From the NCBI RefSeq assembly GCF_028867705.1, contig NZ_CP066171.1:1860001-1924000 (forward strand): a stretch of 64,000 nucleotides of DNA, written 5' to 3'. How positions within the stretch are numbered: the first letter of the stretch is position 1; each line of letters starts with the position of its first letter. The notes under the pieces are model-generated. The model did not search any database, had not been told where the DNA came from, and was given only the letters and a program-made list of their open reading frames with translations. Shown here piece after piece: positions 47,408 to 56,226 of this stretch. The stretch comes from Thermoleophilum album. GTDB lineage: Bacteria > Actinomycetota > Thermoleophilia > Solirubrobacterales > Thermoleophilaceae. The position numbers and the translations under genes are program-made.

Positions 47408-48580
47408 GTGAGAGTCTGTGTGGTCTACGACTGCCTGTTCCCGCTGACGGTCGGCGGCGCCGAGCGCTGGTACCGCAACCTCGCCGAGCGGCTGGCACGC
47501 GAGGGGCACGAGGTTACGTACCTGACCCGCCGCCAGTGGCCGCGCTCGCACCCCCCAACCGTGCCTGGCGTAAGGATCGTCGCGGTATCGCCGCCGGGCG
47601 ATCTCTACACGCGTAGCGGCCGGCGACGGATCCTGCCACCCTTGCTGTTCGGCATCGGTGTTCTCTGGCACCTGCTGCGGCACGGGCGCCGCTATGACGT
47701 CGTCCACACGGCGTCGTTCCCGTACTTCAGTGTGCTGGCAGCAGCAGCAGCGCGCGCCCGCGGCCGCTACCGCCTCGTCGTCGACTGGCACGAGGTCTGG
47801 TCGCGCGAATACTGGCACTCCTACCTCGGCCCGCTCGGCGCGGTCGGCTGGGCGGTGCAGCGCCTTTGCGCACGCGTCGACCATGAGAGCTTCTGTTTCT
47901 CCCGACTGCACGCCGAGCGGCTGCGCACGATTGCTCCCCGCACCCGGCCGCTTGTGCTGCGCGGCGAGTACGCCGGCCCGACCGAGCCGCGTGGCCCTGA
48001 ACCCGCCGAACCGGTCGTCGTCTTCGCCGGGCGCCACATCCCCGAAAAACGTGTGCCGCTCCTCGTCGAAGCGTTCGCGATCGTCGCACGCCACGACCGC
48101 GAGCTGCGCCTAGAGATTCTCGGCGACGGTCCCGAGCGCGGGCGCGTGGAAGAGGCCGTCGAGCGTCACGGCCTGCGCGGTCGCGTCGAGCTGCCGGGGT
48201 TCGTCGCCCCGCAAGAGGTCGACCGGCGTCTCGGGCGGGCGCTGTGCATGGTCTTGCCTTCGATGCGCGAGGGCTACGGGATGGTGGTGGTGGAAGCCGC
48301 CTCGCGCGGCGTTCCGAGCATCGTCGTGAGCGCACCCGACAACGCTGCCGTCGAGCTCGTCAAGAACGGCGAGAACGGCTTCGTGTGCGCGAGCGACAAC
48401 CCCGAGGAGCTAGCGCGAGCGATCCTGCGCGTGCGCGACGCCGGCGACGAACTGCGAGAGCGGACCGCCGCCTGGTTCCGCCGCAACGCCGAGAAGCTCT
48501 CGCTCGAAAGCTCGCTGCGCTGCGTCGCCGCGAGCTACGCCCGGGAGGACGAGCCCGCGACCGCCAGCGCCTGCCGGTAG
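47408..48580 (+). CDS. GT4-family glycosyltransferase
   Basis: 390 residues from GTG 47408, directly before the typical start VRVCVVYDCLFPLTVGGAERW. The GT-B fold has an N-terminal donor-free half with VVDWHEVWSREYW and a C-terminal nucleotide-sugar site with FAGRHIPEKRVPLLVEAF and EGYGMVVVEAASRG. No ribosome-binding site is visible; the upstream TACCCG is a poor -10. The last 46 bases overlap the next gene on the opposite strand. Confidence 0.88.
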   Translation: MRVCVVYDCLFPLTVGGAERWYRNLAERLAREGHEVTYLTRRQWPRSHPPTVPGVRIVAVSPPGDLYTRSGRRRILPPLLFGIGVLWHLLRHGRRYDVVHTASFPYFSVLAAAAARARGRYRLVVDWHEVWSREYWHSYLGPLGAVGWAVQRLCARVDHESFCFSRLHAERLRTIAPRTRPLVLRGEYAGPTEPRGPEPAEPVVVFAGRHIPEKRVPLLVEAFAIVARHDRELRLEILGDGPERGRVEEAVERHGLRGRVELPGFVAPQEVDRRLGRALCMVLPSMREGYGMVVVEAASRGVPSIVVSAPDNAAVELVKNGENGFVCASDNPEELARAILRVRDAGDELRERTAAWFRRNAEKLSLESSLRCVAASYAREDEPATASACR

Positions 48581-49749
48581 ACGGCCACCGTACCCTCTGC
48601 ACAAGCGTCCCAGGTGAACCGGCGTGCACGCTCGCGACCTTGGCTGCGCAGCCGGGCGGCAAGGTTCTCGTCGGCAAGCAAGCGTTCGAGCGCGGCTGCG
48701 ATCGAGTGCGGACTGAGCGGATCGAAGTACAGCGCCGCGTCACCCGCGACTTCCGGCAAGCTTGCGCGGTCGGACGTCGCGACCGGCACGCCGCGCGCCA
48801 TCGCCTCGAGGACCGGCAAGCCGAAGCCCTCGTAGAGCGAGGGGAACACGAAGCAGCTGGCGCGCGCGTAGAGCGCGTCGAGCTCGCGGTCGGCCACCCA
48901 GCCCAGCAAGCACACCTCGCCCTCGATGCCGAGGGAGCGGGCGAGCGCGCGGAGCTCGGACTCGTAGGGAGTGGGATAACCGGGAAGCACGAGCAGCGGA
49001 CGGCGGTGCGGCGGAATAAGCGCCACGGCGCGGATCAAGCGCGCGAGGTTCTTGTGCGGCCGCTTCGCCGACGCTGTCAAGACCAGCGGGCGTGGCCGGG
49101 CCGCGAGCCGCTCGGCGACCGGTCGTGGCAGGTCGCCCGCTGCTGTGCGCGCGTCGACGCTGCGTCCGAGTCCCTCGTGCACCACCGCGACGCGCCCGCG
49201 CGGCACGCGCAAAAACCGCACCAGCTCGTCCGCCACGAACGCGCTCGGCGTGATCACGCGCTCGGCGCGGTGGGCGGCGAGCGGCACGAGCACAGCCATG
49301 CCGGCGGCGCGGACCCCGAAGTGCGTGCGCGGATGGCGCAGGAAGGCGAGGTCGTGGACCGTCACGACACGCGCGACGTGTCCCGCCACCGCGGCCGTCG
49401 AAGCGAGGAAGTGAACGACGTCGGCACCGGCGCGCGCGGCGGCGCGCGGAACAGCGACCTGGTCGGCCAACACCCAATCCAGACGCCTCTTCGGGTCGCC
49501 GGCCACCCAGACGCAACGCCCGAGCTCCACCAGGCTGTCGCCCCGAAGCCGGCGCGAAGCGACAACCACCAGCTCGACGTCGTCGCGGCGCGCCAGCGCG
49601 CGAGCCAACTCGCGGGCGTACGTCTCGAGACCGCCCATCGCGCCCGGCTCGAGGAAAGCCAGATCGAGCGCGACGCGGAGACGCCGACCCGACCCCGACG
49701 CGGATCGCGTGGTCGCCGAGCGGCCGCTGACGCTGCCCGCGTGGCTCAC
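48535..49749 (-). CDS. GT4-family glycosyltransferase
   Basis: 404 residues from GTG 49749, which overlaps the stop of the upstream GT2 gene (GTGA). N-terminal MGGLETYARELARAL glycine loop; C-terminal TASAKRPHKNLARLIRA, SLYEGFGLPVLEAMARG and SLPEVAGDAALYFDP, typical of mannosyl/rhamnosyl GT4 enzymes. Last gene of a three-gene minus-strand operon (GT4, GT2, GT4). Confidence 0.88.
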   Translation of the reverse strand: MSHAGSVSGRSATTRSASGSGRRLRVALDLAFLEPGAMGGLETYARELARALARRDDVELVVVASRRLRGDSLVELGRCVWVAGDPKRRLDWVLADQVAVPRAAARAGADVVHFLASTAAVAGHVARVVTVHDLAFLRHPRTHFGVRAAGMAVLVPLAAHRAERVITPSAFVADELVRFLRVPRGRVAVVHEGLGRSVDARTAAGDLPRPVAERLAARPRPLVLTASAKRPHKNLARLIRAVALIPPHRRPLLVLPGYPTPYESELRALARSLGIEGEVCLLGWVADRELDALYARASCFVFPSLYEGFGLPVLEAMARGVPVATSDRASLPEVAGDAALYFDPLSPHSIAAALERLLADENLAARLRSQGRERARRFTWDACAEGTVAVYRQALAVAGSSSRA

Positions 49750-50699
49750 GTCGTGACTGCCCGCAGCCGCCTGACCGCTGCCCCGAGCACACCGATCTTC
49801 TCGTCCACCACCTCCCACGGCACGGCTGTCGCGGGAGCGTCCCCACGGGCCCGCCAGCCGCGCACACGTCCACGCACCGCCGCCGGACCGTTGCCGAGAA
49901 GGAACTCGCCCGCGACGACCGCCACCTCCCAAGCGAGCACCGTCGCGGCGCGCCCGACACCCTGCGACAGCAAGCTGTACTTGCGGACCATGTAGGCGCG
50001 GGCAAAGCCGGCGATCGACACCTGGCGGGACGAGCGGTGGCCGAACGTCACGGCGCGGGAGTGCGTGGCTACGGCTCGACGCGCTCCCGCTGCCCGCCAT
50101 CCTGCGGCCCGCAACCGCAGCGCGAGATCCACGTCCTCCATGTAGCCGAAGAGGTTCTCGTCGAAACCGCCGGCGCTCTCGTAGGCGGAACGCCGGTATG
50201 CGGCAGCACCACCGCTCGGCCCAAGCAGACCGTTCTCGTCGAGCGACCCGGGCGGGAGGCGCAAACCTTCGAAGCGGTTGAAGGCCGCTAGCGTGCGGTC
50301 GACCTCGAGTCCATAGCCGTCGATGCGACCGTCGGGACGGACGAGCACCGACGCCACCATGCCCACACTGTTGTCGTCACGCAGCGGGGCGACGAGCCGT
50401 TCGATGAACTGCGGTGGACAGAGCACGTCGTTGTTGACAACCACAACGAAGGGAGCGTCGCCATGCGCCACGCCGACGTTGACGGCGGGGCCGAAGCCGC
50501 GGTTCGTCGCTAGCTCGACGACCTCCACAGCAGGGAAGCGCTCGCGAACGGCATCGGCGGTGCCGTCGCTCGAGCCGTTGTCGACGACGATCGTCCGAAC
50601 CGCGACGGTCTGGCTGGCTAGCTGTTCCAGACAAGCGAGCGTCAGATCGCGCCCGTTCCAGGACGGTATGACGACGTCGATTTCGCTTCTCGCCGCCAT
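49746..50699 (-). CDS. GT2-family glycosyltransferase (rhamnosyl-type)
   Basis: 317 residues. Motifs VVIPSWNGRDLTLACL, VVDNGSSDGTAD, VVVNNDVLCPP and GFDENLFGYMEDVDLALRL place it with WbbL-like rhamnosyltransferases. There is no clear membrane segment, so it probably acts at the cytoplasmic membrane face. Six bases separate it from the upstream GT4 and it overlaps the downstream GT4 by four. Confidence 0.88.
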   Translation of the reverse strand: MAARSEIDVVIPSWNGRDLTLACLEQLASQTVAVRTIVVDNGSSDGTADAVRERFPAVEVVELATNRGFGPAVNVGVAHGDAPFVVVVNNDVLCPPQFIERLVAPLRDDNSVGMVASVLVRPDGRIDGYGLEVDRTLAAFNRFEGLRLPPGSLDENGLLGPSGGAAAYRRSAYESAGGFDENLFGYMEDVDLALRLRAAGWRAAGARRAVATHSRAVTFGHRSSRQVSIAGFARAYMVRKYSLLSQGVGRAATVLAWEVAVVAGEFLLGNGPAAVRGRVRGWRARGDAPATAVPWEVVDEKIGVLGAAVRRLRAVTT

Positions 50700-50705
50700 G
50701 ACCTT

Positions 50706-52091
50706 TCAAACAGCGACCGCTCGCGATCCGGGCTGGCCGACACGCGCGTGCGGCCCGGGAGCTCGCGTCCCACGGTTCGCACGGCTAGCTATCGCATCCT
50801 CGATCAGCCGCTCGAGCAGATGCACAGGGTTCGGCTGCCGGTAGCGGTCGAGGTTGCGCGGCGTGTAGGCGGCGTCGAGCTCGCCGCGCACGAACGCGGC
50901 GAGCACCGCCGCGACCCGCGCTGGATCGTCGAGCGGCACGACGACTCCGGTTCCCGTCTCGCGCACGATCGCCGCCGCCGCGTTGCCATCCGCCAGAGCC
51001 AAGATCGGGCGACCGGCCGCGAGGTACTCGAAAATCTTGCCGCTCGCCTCGAACGGACTCGCGCTCGTGAGCAGAAGCAGCCCGTCCGCTTCGCGCTCGA
51101 GCGCCAGCACCGGCCCGCGCTCGAGGCGCCCGACGAACCGCACCGGGCCCTCGCCGGCGAACGGCGCGAGCTCGGCGCGCTCGGCGTCCGAGACCGGCCC
51201 TGCCAACACCAGGTCGAGCTTGCGGTACTCGTCGGGGTGGCTGTCGCGAAGCTGCGCGAGCGCCGCCGCCAGCGGGCGCGGCGACCGGCCGCTGCGGGCG
51301 GTGAGCGACCCGGCGTGCACGAGCATGCGACGCTCGGCACGTCGCTCGACACCCGATCGGTTCGCGACGAGTCGCTCGAACTCTGGATCCCACGCGTTCG
51401 TGACCGTCGTCGCAGTGACGCCGTAGCGATCGGCAAGATCCTTCGCGATCGGCGCCGTCGCTGTGGTGATCCGATCCGCGCGTCGCACTACGCCCCGCTC
51501 GAGCAGCGCGTCTAGCTTGCGCTGCGCGGCGAGCGGAAATTGCACTCGATCGATCTCGGCGAACCACGGCTCGCGGAAATCGGCAACCCACGGAACACCA
51601 AGGGTCCGCAAAGCAAAACCCACTAAATGCACCGCCTCGGGGGAGCTACTTGTGACTACAGCGTCGACACGGCGCGCCAGCCGGAGCGCGGCCGCGAGTG
51701 CCCACGGAACCCAGGAAGCGACGGTCGGGTCGGGCACGAACAGCGACCCCACGAGCGGCGGCGGCACGTGATGGTCGGGGGCCAGCCCGCCCTCGTCGGG
51801 CACGGGCTCCCGGCCGAGCAGTCGGCGCAGAAACGCAGAGGAAGCGGCGTCGAACGCCCGCACCACCCGCACACGCGCGCGCCCACCGGGGGCGCCCGTG
51901 GTTCCCGACCTCGACGAGCGCGCGGCGTGGGCGGTCGTCGTCAAGACTGTCACCTCGTGCCCGGCCAACGACAGGTAGCGGGCGAAAGCATCGATCCGGT
52001 TCAGAGCTACTACGTTCGCAGGGTGCCAGTAGTAGGTGACGAGCAGGATGCGGCGGCGCGGCTTGGCGCCACCGCTCGCGCTAGCGCCCAT
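50706..52091 (-). CDS. GT4-family glycosyltransferase
   Basis: 461 residues from ATG 52091; the open frame extends 40 codons upstream but without conserved sequence. The N-terminal LLVTYYWHPANVVALNR and the later VPWVADFREPW and EASGKIFEYLAAGRPILAL are typical of GT4 enzymes that handle amino sugars (WbuB-like). First gene of the GT4-GT2-GT4 operon; divergent from the flippase across 56 bases. Confidence 0.87.
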   Translation of the reverse strand: MGASASGGAKPRRRILLVTYYWHPANVVALNRIDAFARYLSLAGHEVTVLTTTAHAARSSRSGTTGAPGGRARVRVVRAFDAASSAFLRRLLGREPVPDEGGLAPDHHVPPPLVGSLFVPDPTVASWVPWALAAALRLARRVDAVVTSSSPEAVHLVGFALRTLGVPWVADFREPWFAEIDRVQFPLAAQRKLDALLERGVVRRADRITTATAPIAKDLADRYGVTATTVTNAWDPEFERLVANRSGVERRAERRMLVHAGSLTARSGRSPRPLAAALAQLRDSHPDEYRKLDLVLAGPVSDAERAELAPFAGEGPVRFVGRLERGPVLALEREADGLLLLTSASPFEASGKIFEYLAAGRPILALADGNAAAAIVRETGTGVVVPLDDPARVAAVLAAFVRGELDAAYTPRNLDRYRQPNPVHLLERLIEDAIASRANRGTRAPGPHARVGQPGSRAVAV

Positions 52092-52147
52092 CGAGCGCGG
52101 ACACCGCCTTCCCCAACCGCAGGTCCGCGCGCTGTTCGAAAACAGCT

Positions 52148-53548
52148 GTGAAACCCTCGTCGACAGAGGCGGCAACGCCCGACCCCGCTCCGCAAGCGGC
52201 GTCTCTGCCACCGGCTGCGCAGGGAGCGGCGATCGGCGGGGTGTCGAAGCTCGTCACTGCTGCCACAGGGGCGCTCACGACGATTCTCGTCGCGCGCACG
52301 CTCGGCAGCGACGGAGCCGGCGCCTTCGCGATCGTCGTCACGCTCGGCATCATCGCAGCTTCCGGCCTCTCGCTCGGCCTCGAGCAGGGCGCGATCTACC
52401 ACGTCGTGCGCGGGCGCTGGTCGCCCCTCGCAGCATGGCGCGCGCTGCAAGCGGCTGCGCTCGTGATCGGCGCTCTCTTCGTCGGCGCCTGTCTCGCCCT
52501 GCGGGCGCTCGTGCCGTCGGCATTCGCCGGCCTCGACACGGCACAGACCGCGGTGGCAGCGGCCGGCGCCGCGGCCGGCCTGTCGTGGCTCTACTCGGGT
52601 GCTGTCGCGCTTGCCCGCCACGACTACGTCTCGTTCGCCCTGGCACCGGCCGCGCAGTCGACGGCGATGGCGATCCTCGTGCCCGCGCTCGCCTACTTCG
52701 CCGGCGTAACGGGGGCCGTCGCAGGCTTCGCCGCCAGCAACGCCCTCACGGCAGCGTGGATCGGTTGGCGCGTGCGAGCGGGTGCCCGCAACGGCACCGC
52801 GGCCGCCGCCGCCCGCCCCGTGCCGCTGCTGCGCGAGGCGGCGAGGTTCGGTCTCTACGCCTACGCTGCCAACGCTCTCCAGACCCTCAACTACCGGGCC
52901 GATCTCTTCCTGTTGAGCGCCATCGGCGGCGCCGCCGTCGTCGGCCACTACTCGGTCGCGATGTCGGTGACGAGCGTGATCTGGCTGTTGCCGCCGGCGT
53001 TAGCCGAGCTCGTTTTTCCGCGTGTCGCCACGCTCGAAGCGCGTGGACGCACGCTCGACCGCGAGCTCCTCGAAACCAAGGCGGTGCGCCACGCCTCGCT
53101 GCTTGCCACGGTCTCGGCGCTCGGCGCCGTCGCGATCCTTTTCGGTCTCGTTGAGCTTGTCTACGGGCCCGACTTCGCGCCGGCGACAGCGCTCGGTTTG
53201 ATCCTTGTGCCCGGTTGCGCGCTGCTCGCGGTCGCGAAGGTGTTCGCTGCGGCAGTCGTCGGGCATGGCCGCCCGCAGCTGATGCTGCGCGTCACCGTGC
53301 TGGTGACACCACCGACAATCGCTGCTTACGCACTGTTGATCCCGCTCTGGGGAGCGAGCGGCGCCGCCCTCGCCTCGACCCTCTCCTACGCCTGCACCTT
53401 CTTTTTCGCTGCCCGTGCGTTCGCGCGTGCCGCGGGCCGCGCACCGTGGCCGCTCGTGCGCTTCGGACGACCCGAGATCGACGATTACCTGGCGCTCGCG
53501 CGCTCGCTCCTTGAGCGCCTTACCGCTGCGGCTGCGCGCTCGTCGTGA
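52148..53548 (+). CDS. Wzx-type oligosaccharide flippase (MOP superfamily)
   Basis: 466 residues from GTG 52148, with about 12 membrane helices. GGVSKLVTAATGALTTILVAR at the start and RADLFLLSAIGGAAVVGHYSVA in the middle are the two half-repeat openings of polysaccharide-transporter family proteins. It would move lipid-linked oligosaccharide across the membrane. Its 3' end overlaps the next gene (minus strand) by 29 bases. A second flippase lies at 56-58 kb. Confidence 0.87.
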   Translation: MKPSSTEAATPDPAPQAASLPPAAQGAAIGGVSKLVTAATGALTTILVARTLGSDGAGAFAIVVTLGIIAASGLSLGLEQGAIYHVVRGRWSPLAAWRALQAAALVIGALFVGACLALRALVPSAFAGLDTAQTAVAAAGAAAGLSWLYSGAVALARHDYVSFALAPAAQSTAMAILVPALAYFAGVTGAVAGFAASNALTAAWIGWRVRAGARNGTAAAAARPVPLLREAARFGLYAYAANALQTLNYRADLFLLSAIGGAAVVGHYSVAMSVTSVIWLLPPALAELVFPRVATLEARGRTLDRELLETKAVRHASLLATVSALGAVAILFGLVELVYGPDFAPATALGLILVPGCALLAVAKVFAAAVVGHGRPQLMLRVTVLVTPPTIAAYALLIPLWGASGAALASTLSYACTFFFAARAFARAAGRAPWPLVRFGRPEIDDYLALARSLLERLTAAAARSS

Positions 53549-54875
53549 GCTCGCCGTAGACCGCGAGCCAGCGCGCACCGACCGCCGCTAGCCCGTACCG
53601 CTCGCGCAGCCGCGGCGCGAAGGAGAGGGCGCGCCGACGGAGCTCGTCGCGGCGAGCGCACGCATCGCGCAGAGCGACCGCGAGCGCGTCGGGGTCGTCC
53701 GGCGGCACCGCCGGCATGCCGCTGTCGGCGAGCAGTCGGCGCAGACCGCCGACCGCCGACCCGACCACCGGAACGCCCGCGAGCAGCGCCTCGCACGCTG
53801 CGACACCGAAGGTCTCGAACCGGCTCGGGGCGACGAACAGGTCGCTGCGCACCAGCTCGCGCGCGACGTCGGCGCGCTTCAGCGCACCGGCGAAACGCAC
53901 CGACCCAGCCACGCCCAGATCATGCGCCAGCGCTCGCAGCTCGTGCTCGAGCGGACCCGAACCGACCAGGGTCAGCTCGCCCGCGACCCCGTCGCGCAAG
54001 AGCCGCGCGAAGGCGCGGACAAGGACGTCGCCGCCCTTCACCGGCACGAGACCTCCCACCGAGAGGAGCCGTAAGCGCCCGTCCGGGCTCGAGTCGCGCC
54101 CCCCGCCGGGCGGCTCGAGGCCGTCTGCGCTCGCCTCCCGCTCGTCCCCTTCGACAGCGCGAGGCGAGAAGGTTTCGTCGTCGAGCGGGTTCGGCACGAC
54201 CGCGACCGGCGTGCGGCCCGCGAGCTCGGCGACCGCCGCCGCCAGCTCCTCCCCGACCGGGCAGATGCGGTCGGCCTGGCGGTAGCCGATCCGCGCGATC
54301 GTCCGCTGCGCCGTGCTCAGCGTGCGAAGCGCGACGCTGCTGGCGTGCTCACTCACCACCAGCGGAACTCCGAGCCGGCGCGCTACCGGCGCCGCCTGCA
54401 ACGCTCCGGTGTAGAGGTGGGCGTGAACGATCGCAGGCCGGAACCCGAGCGCGGCGAGGCGCCGGACGAGGCGCCCGAGCCGCAGTGGCGTCCACACGCT
54501 GCGGGGACGGAAGGCCGGCCGATCGTCGAGATCGATGCGCACGAGCGAGGTCTCGCGCAGTGCGCGCGCCACGCGCCCTGCGCGTGCACCGCTCGTGATC
54601 GGCGCCGCCAGGGGATCACGCTCCGACCAAGCGAGGCTGGCGCCAGCGGAGCGGAGGTCGGCGCCGCTCGCCGCTCGCACATGCGGCGCGACGCGCTGCC
54701 CGTGCGGCAGCCCCACCAAGACGACGCGCGCGTAGCGCGCCACCGCGCGCGCGTGGTCGACGACGAAAATGCCGCGGAAAGCGTGGTCGGGTCCCGGCAG
54801 CCACTCCGAGACCATCAGGACGTCGAGCCGGTGGGTCGCGGCCGGGCGGCGGCGACCGGGGCGTTGGCTTGCCAT
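53520..54875 (-). CDS. GT4-family glycosyltransferase
   Basis: 451 residues from ATG 54875, with a basic 15-residue N-terminus before LDVLMVSEWLPGPDHAFRG. Later motifs: VVSEHASSVALR, LSVGGLVPVKGGDVLVRAF, and PSRFETFGVAACEALLAGVP. TACGAT lies seven bases before the ATG with no ribosome-binding site (leaderless candidate). It is divergent from lhgO and convergent with the flippase. Confidence 0.88.
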   Translation of the reverse strand: MASQRPGRRRPAATHRLDVLMVSEWLPGPDHAFRGIFVVDHARAVARYARVVLVGLPHGQRVAPHVRAASGADLRSAGASLAWSERDPLAAPITSGARAGRVARALRETSLVRIDLDDRPAFRPRSVWTPLRLGRLVRRLAALGFRPAIVHAHLYTGALQAAPVARRLGVPLVVSEHASSVALRTLSTAQRTIARIGYRQADRICPVGEELAAAVAELAGRTPVAVVPNPLDDETFSPRAVEGDEREASADGLEPPGGGRDSSPDGRLRLLSVGGLVPVKGGDVLVRAFARLLRDGVAGELTLVGSGPLEHELRALAHDLGVAGSVRFAGALKRADVARELVRSDLFVAPSRFETFGVAACEALLAGVPVVGSAVGGLRRLLADSGMPAVPPDDPDALAVALRDACARRDELRRRALSFAPRLRERYGLAAVGARWLAVYGELTTSAQPQR

Positions 54876-54882
54876 CGGCGCG

Positions 54883-54888
54883 ATCGTA
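54883..54888 (-). promoter_or_regulatory. Probable -10 box (TACGAT) for the GT4 gene at 54875
   Basis: TACGAT on minus ends seven bases before the ATG; CGCGCCG lies between and holds no ribosome-binding site. Part of the recurrent start-proximal TANNNT pattern in this window. Confidence 0.4.
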
Positions 54889-54937
54889 GGTGGGCGGAAG
54901 CGGCGCCGTCGGCTGCGTTCGGCACGGGGGTCGGGCG

Positions 54938-56167
54938 GTGCTCGTAGTGGCGGGCGCGGGTATCGTGGGGCTTGCGACGGCGCTCGAGCTGAAGCGCCGC
55001 TTCCCGCGCGATCGCGTCGTCGTGCTGGAGGCCGCCGACGCGATCGCCAGCGCGCAGACGGCGCACAACAGCGGCGTCGTCCACGCCGGCATCTACTACC
55101 GGCCCGGCTCGCTGAAGGCGCAGCTCTGCGTCGAAGGGGCGCGGCTTCTTGCCGAGCGCTGCGAGCGGCTCGACCTTCCCTTCCGCCGCTGCGGCAAGCT
55201 GATCGTGGCGCGCGACGCGCGCGAGCGCGAACGCCTCGACGAACTCGCGCGACGCGCCAAGGCGAACGGGGTGAGCGGAGCGCGCCTCGTCGGCCGCGAC
55301 GAGATCCGGATGCGCGAGCCGCACTGCGCAGGGATCGCTGCCCTCTGGTCGCCCGCTACCGCTGTCACGGACTTCCGCGCCGTGGCGCTGTCGCTCGCCG
55401 ACGAGCTACGCAGCCTGGGCGGCGAGATCCGCACGGGCGCGAAAGTCGTGGAAGTGGAGCGAGCCCTGGGCGCCAGCGGGCGCGACGTCGCGCGCAGCGC
55501 CCCGCTCGCCGTGCGCCTCGCCAGCGGCGAGGTGGTCGGCGCACGCTTTCTCGTCGCCTGCGCCGGTCTAGGAGCCGACCGACTCGCGGCCGCGGCCGGC
55601 ATCCCCACGCCGGTGCGGATCGTGCCGTTCCGCGGCGGCTACCGCCTCGTGAACGGACGCAGCGCCGAGCTGGTGCGCGCTCTCGTCTACCCCGTCCCCG
55701 ACCCGCGTCTGCCTTTCCTCGGCGTGCACCTCTCGCGCCACGTCGACGGCTCGGTGACGCTCGGGCCGACAGCGCTGCCGTGGCCCGGGCGGGCGCACGC
55801 GCCCCGGTTGCGCGGGCGCGAGCTCGTGCGCGACCTCCGCGACTTCTTCGCCTGGCGCGGCACCGTGCGGGCGCTCTGGCGGCACCGGCGGGCAGGGCTC
55901 AGGGAGCTGGTGGTCGCCGTGTGCCCGGCCCTGCTTGCGCACGCAGCGCGCAGCTACATACCTGCGCTCGATCCGCACGACCTGCGCCCGGGACCGGCCG
56001 GCGTGAGGGCGCAGGCGGTGGCACGCGACGGGACGCTCGTCGACGACTTCTTGGTCGTCGAGGGCGAGCGCCAACTGCACGTTCTAAACGCCCCCTCGCC
56101 GGCCGCCACGTCTGCTCTGGCTTTGGCCCGAACCATCGCCGCGCGAGCGGCGACGCGCATCGACTAG
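54938..56167 (+). CDS. lhgO: L-2-hydroxyglutarate oxidase-like FAD enzyme
   Basis: 409 residues from GTG 54938 (GTG 54947 also possible). FAD-binding VAGAGIVGLATALEL starts the protein; the family motif QTAHNSGVVHAGIYY follows near residue 45. The C-terminal KARSYIPALDP-like segment (AARSYIPALDPHDL) is present. It oxidises L-2-hydroxyglutarate to 2-oxoglutarate. No glycan role is known, so it is a metabolic gene lodged among glycosyltransferases. Confidence 0.87.
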   Translation: MLVVAGAGIVGLATALELKRRFPRDRVVVLEAADAIASAQTAHNSGVVHAGIYYRPGSLKAQLCVEGARLLAERCERLDLPFRRCGKLIVARDARERERLDELARRAKANGVSGARLVGRDEIRMREPHCAGIAALWSPATAVTDFRAVALSLADELRSLGGEIRTGAKVVEVERALGASGRDVARSAPLAVRLASGEVVGARFLVACAGLGADRLAAAAGIPTPVRIVPFRGGYRLVNGRSAELVRALVYPVPDPRLPFLGVHLSRHVDGSVTLGPTALPWPGRAHAPRLRGRELVRDLRDFFAWRGTVRALWRHRRAGLRELVVAVCPALLAHAARSYIPALDPHDLRPGPAGVRAQAVARDGTLVDDFLVVEGERQLHVLNAPSPAATSALALARTIAARAATRID

Positions 56168-56226
56168 ACAGCGGCGCCTCGCACGGCGGGCTCCGCTCGC
56201 CGCGGCACGCCGCACGCGTGGCACCC

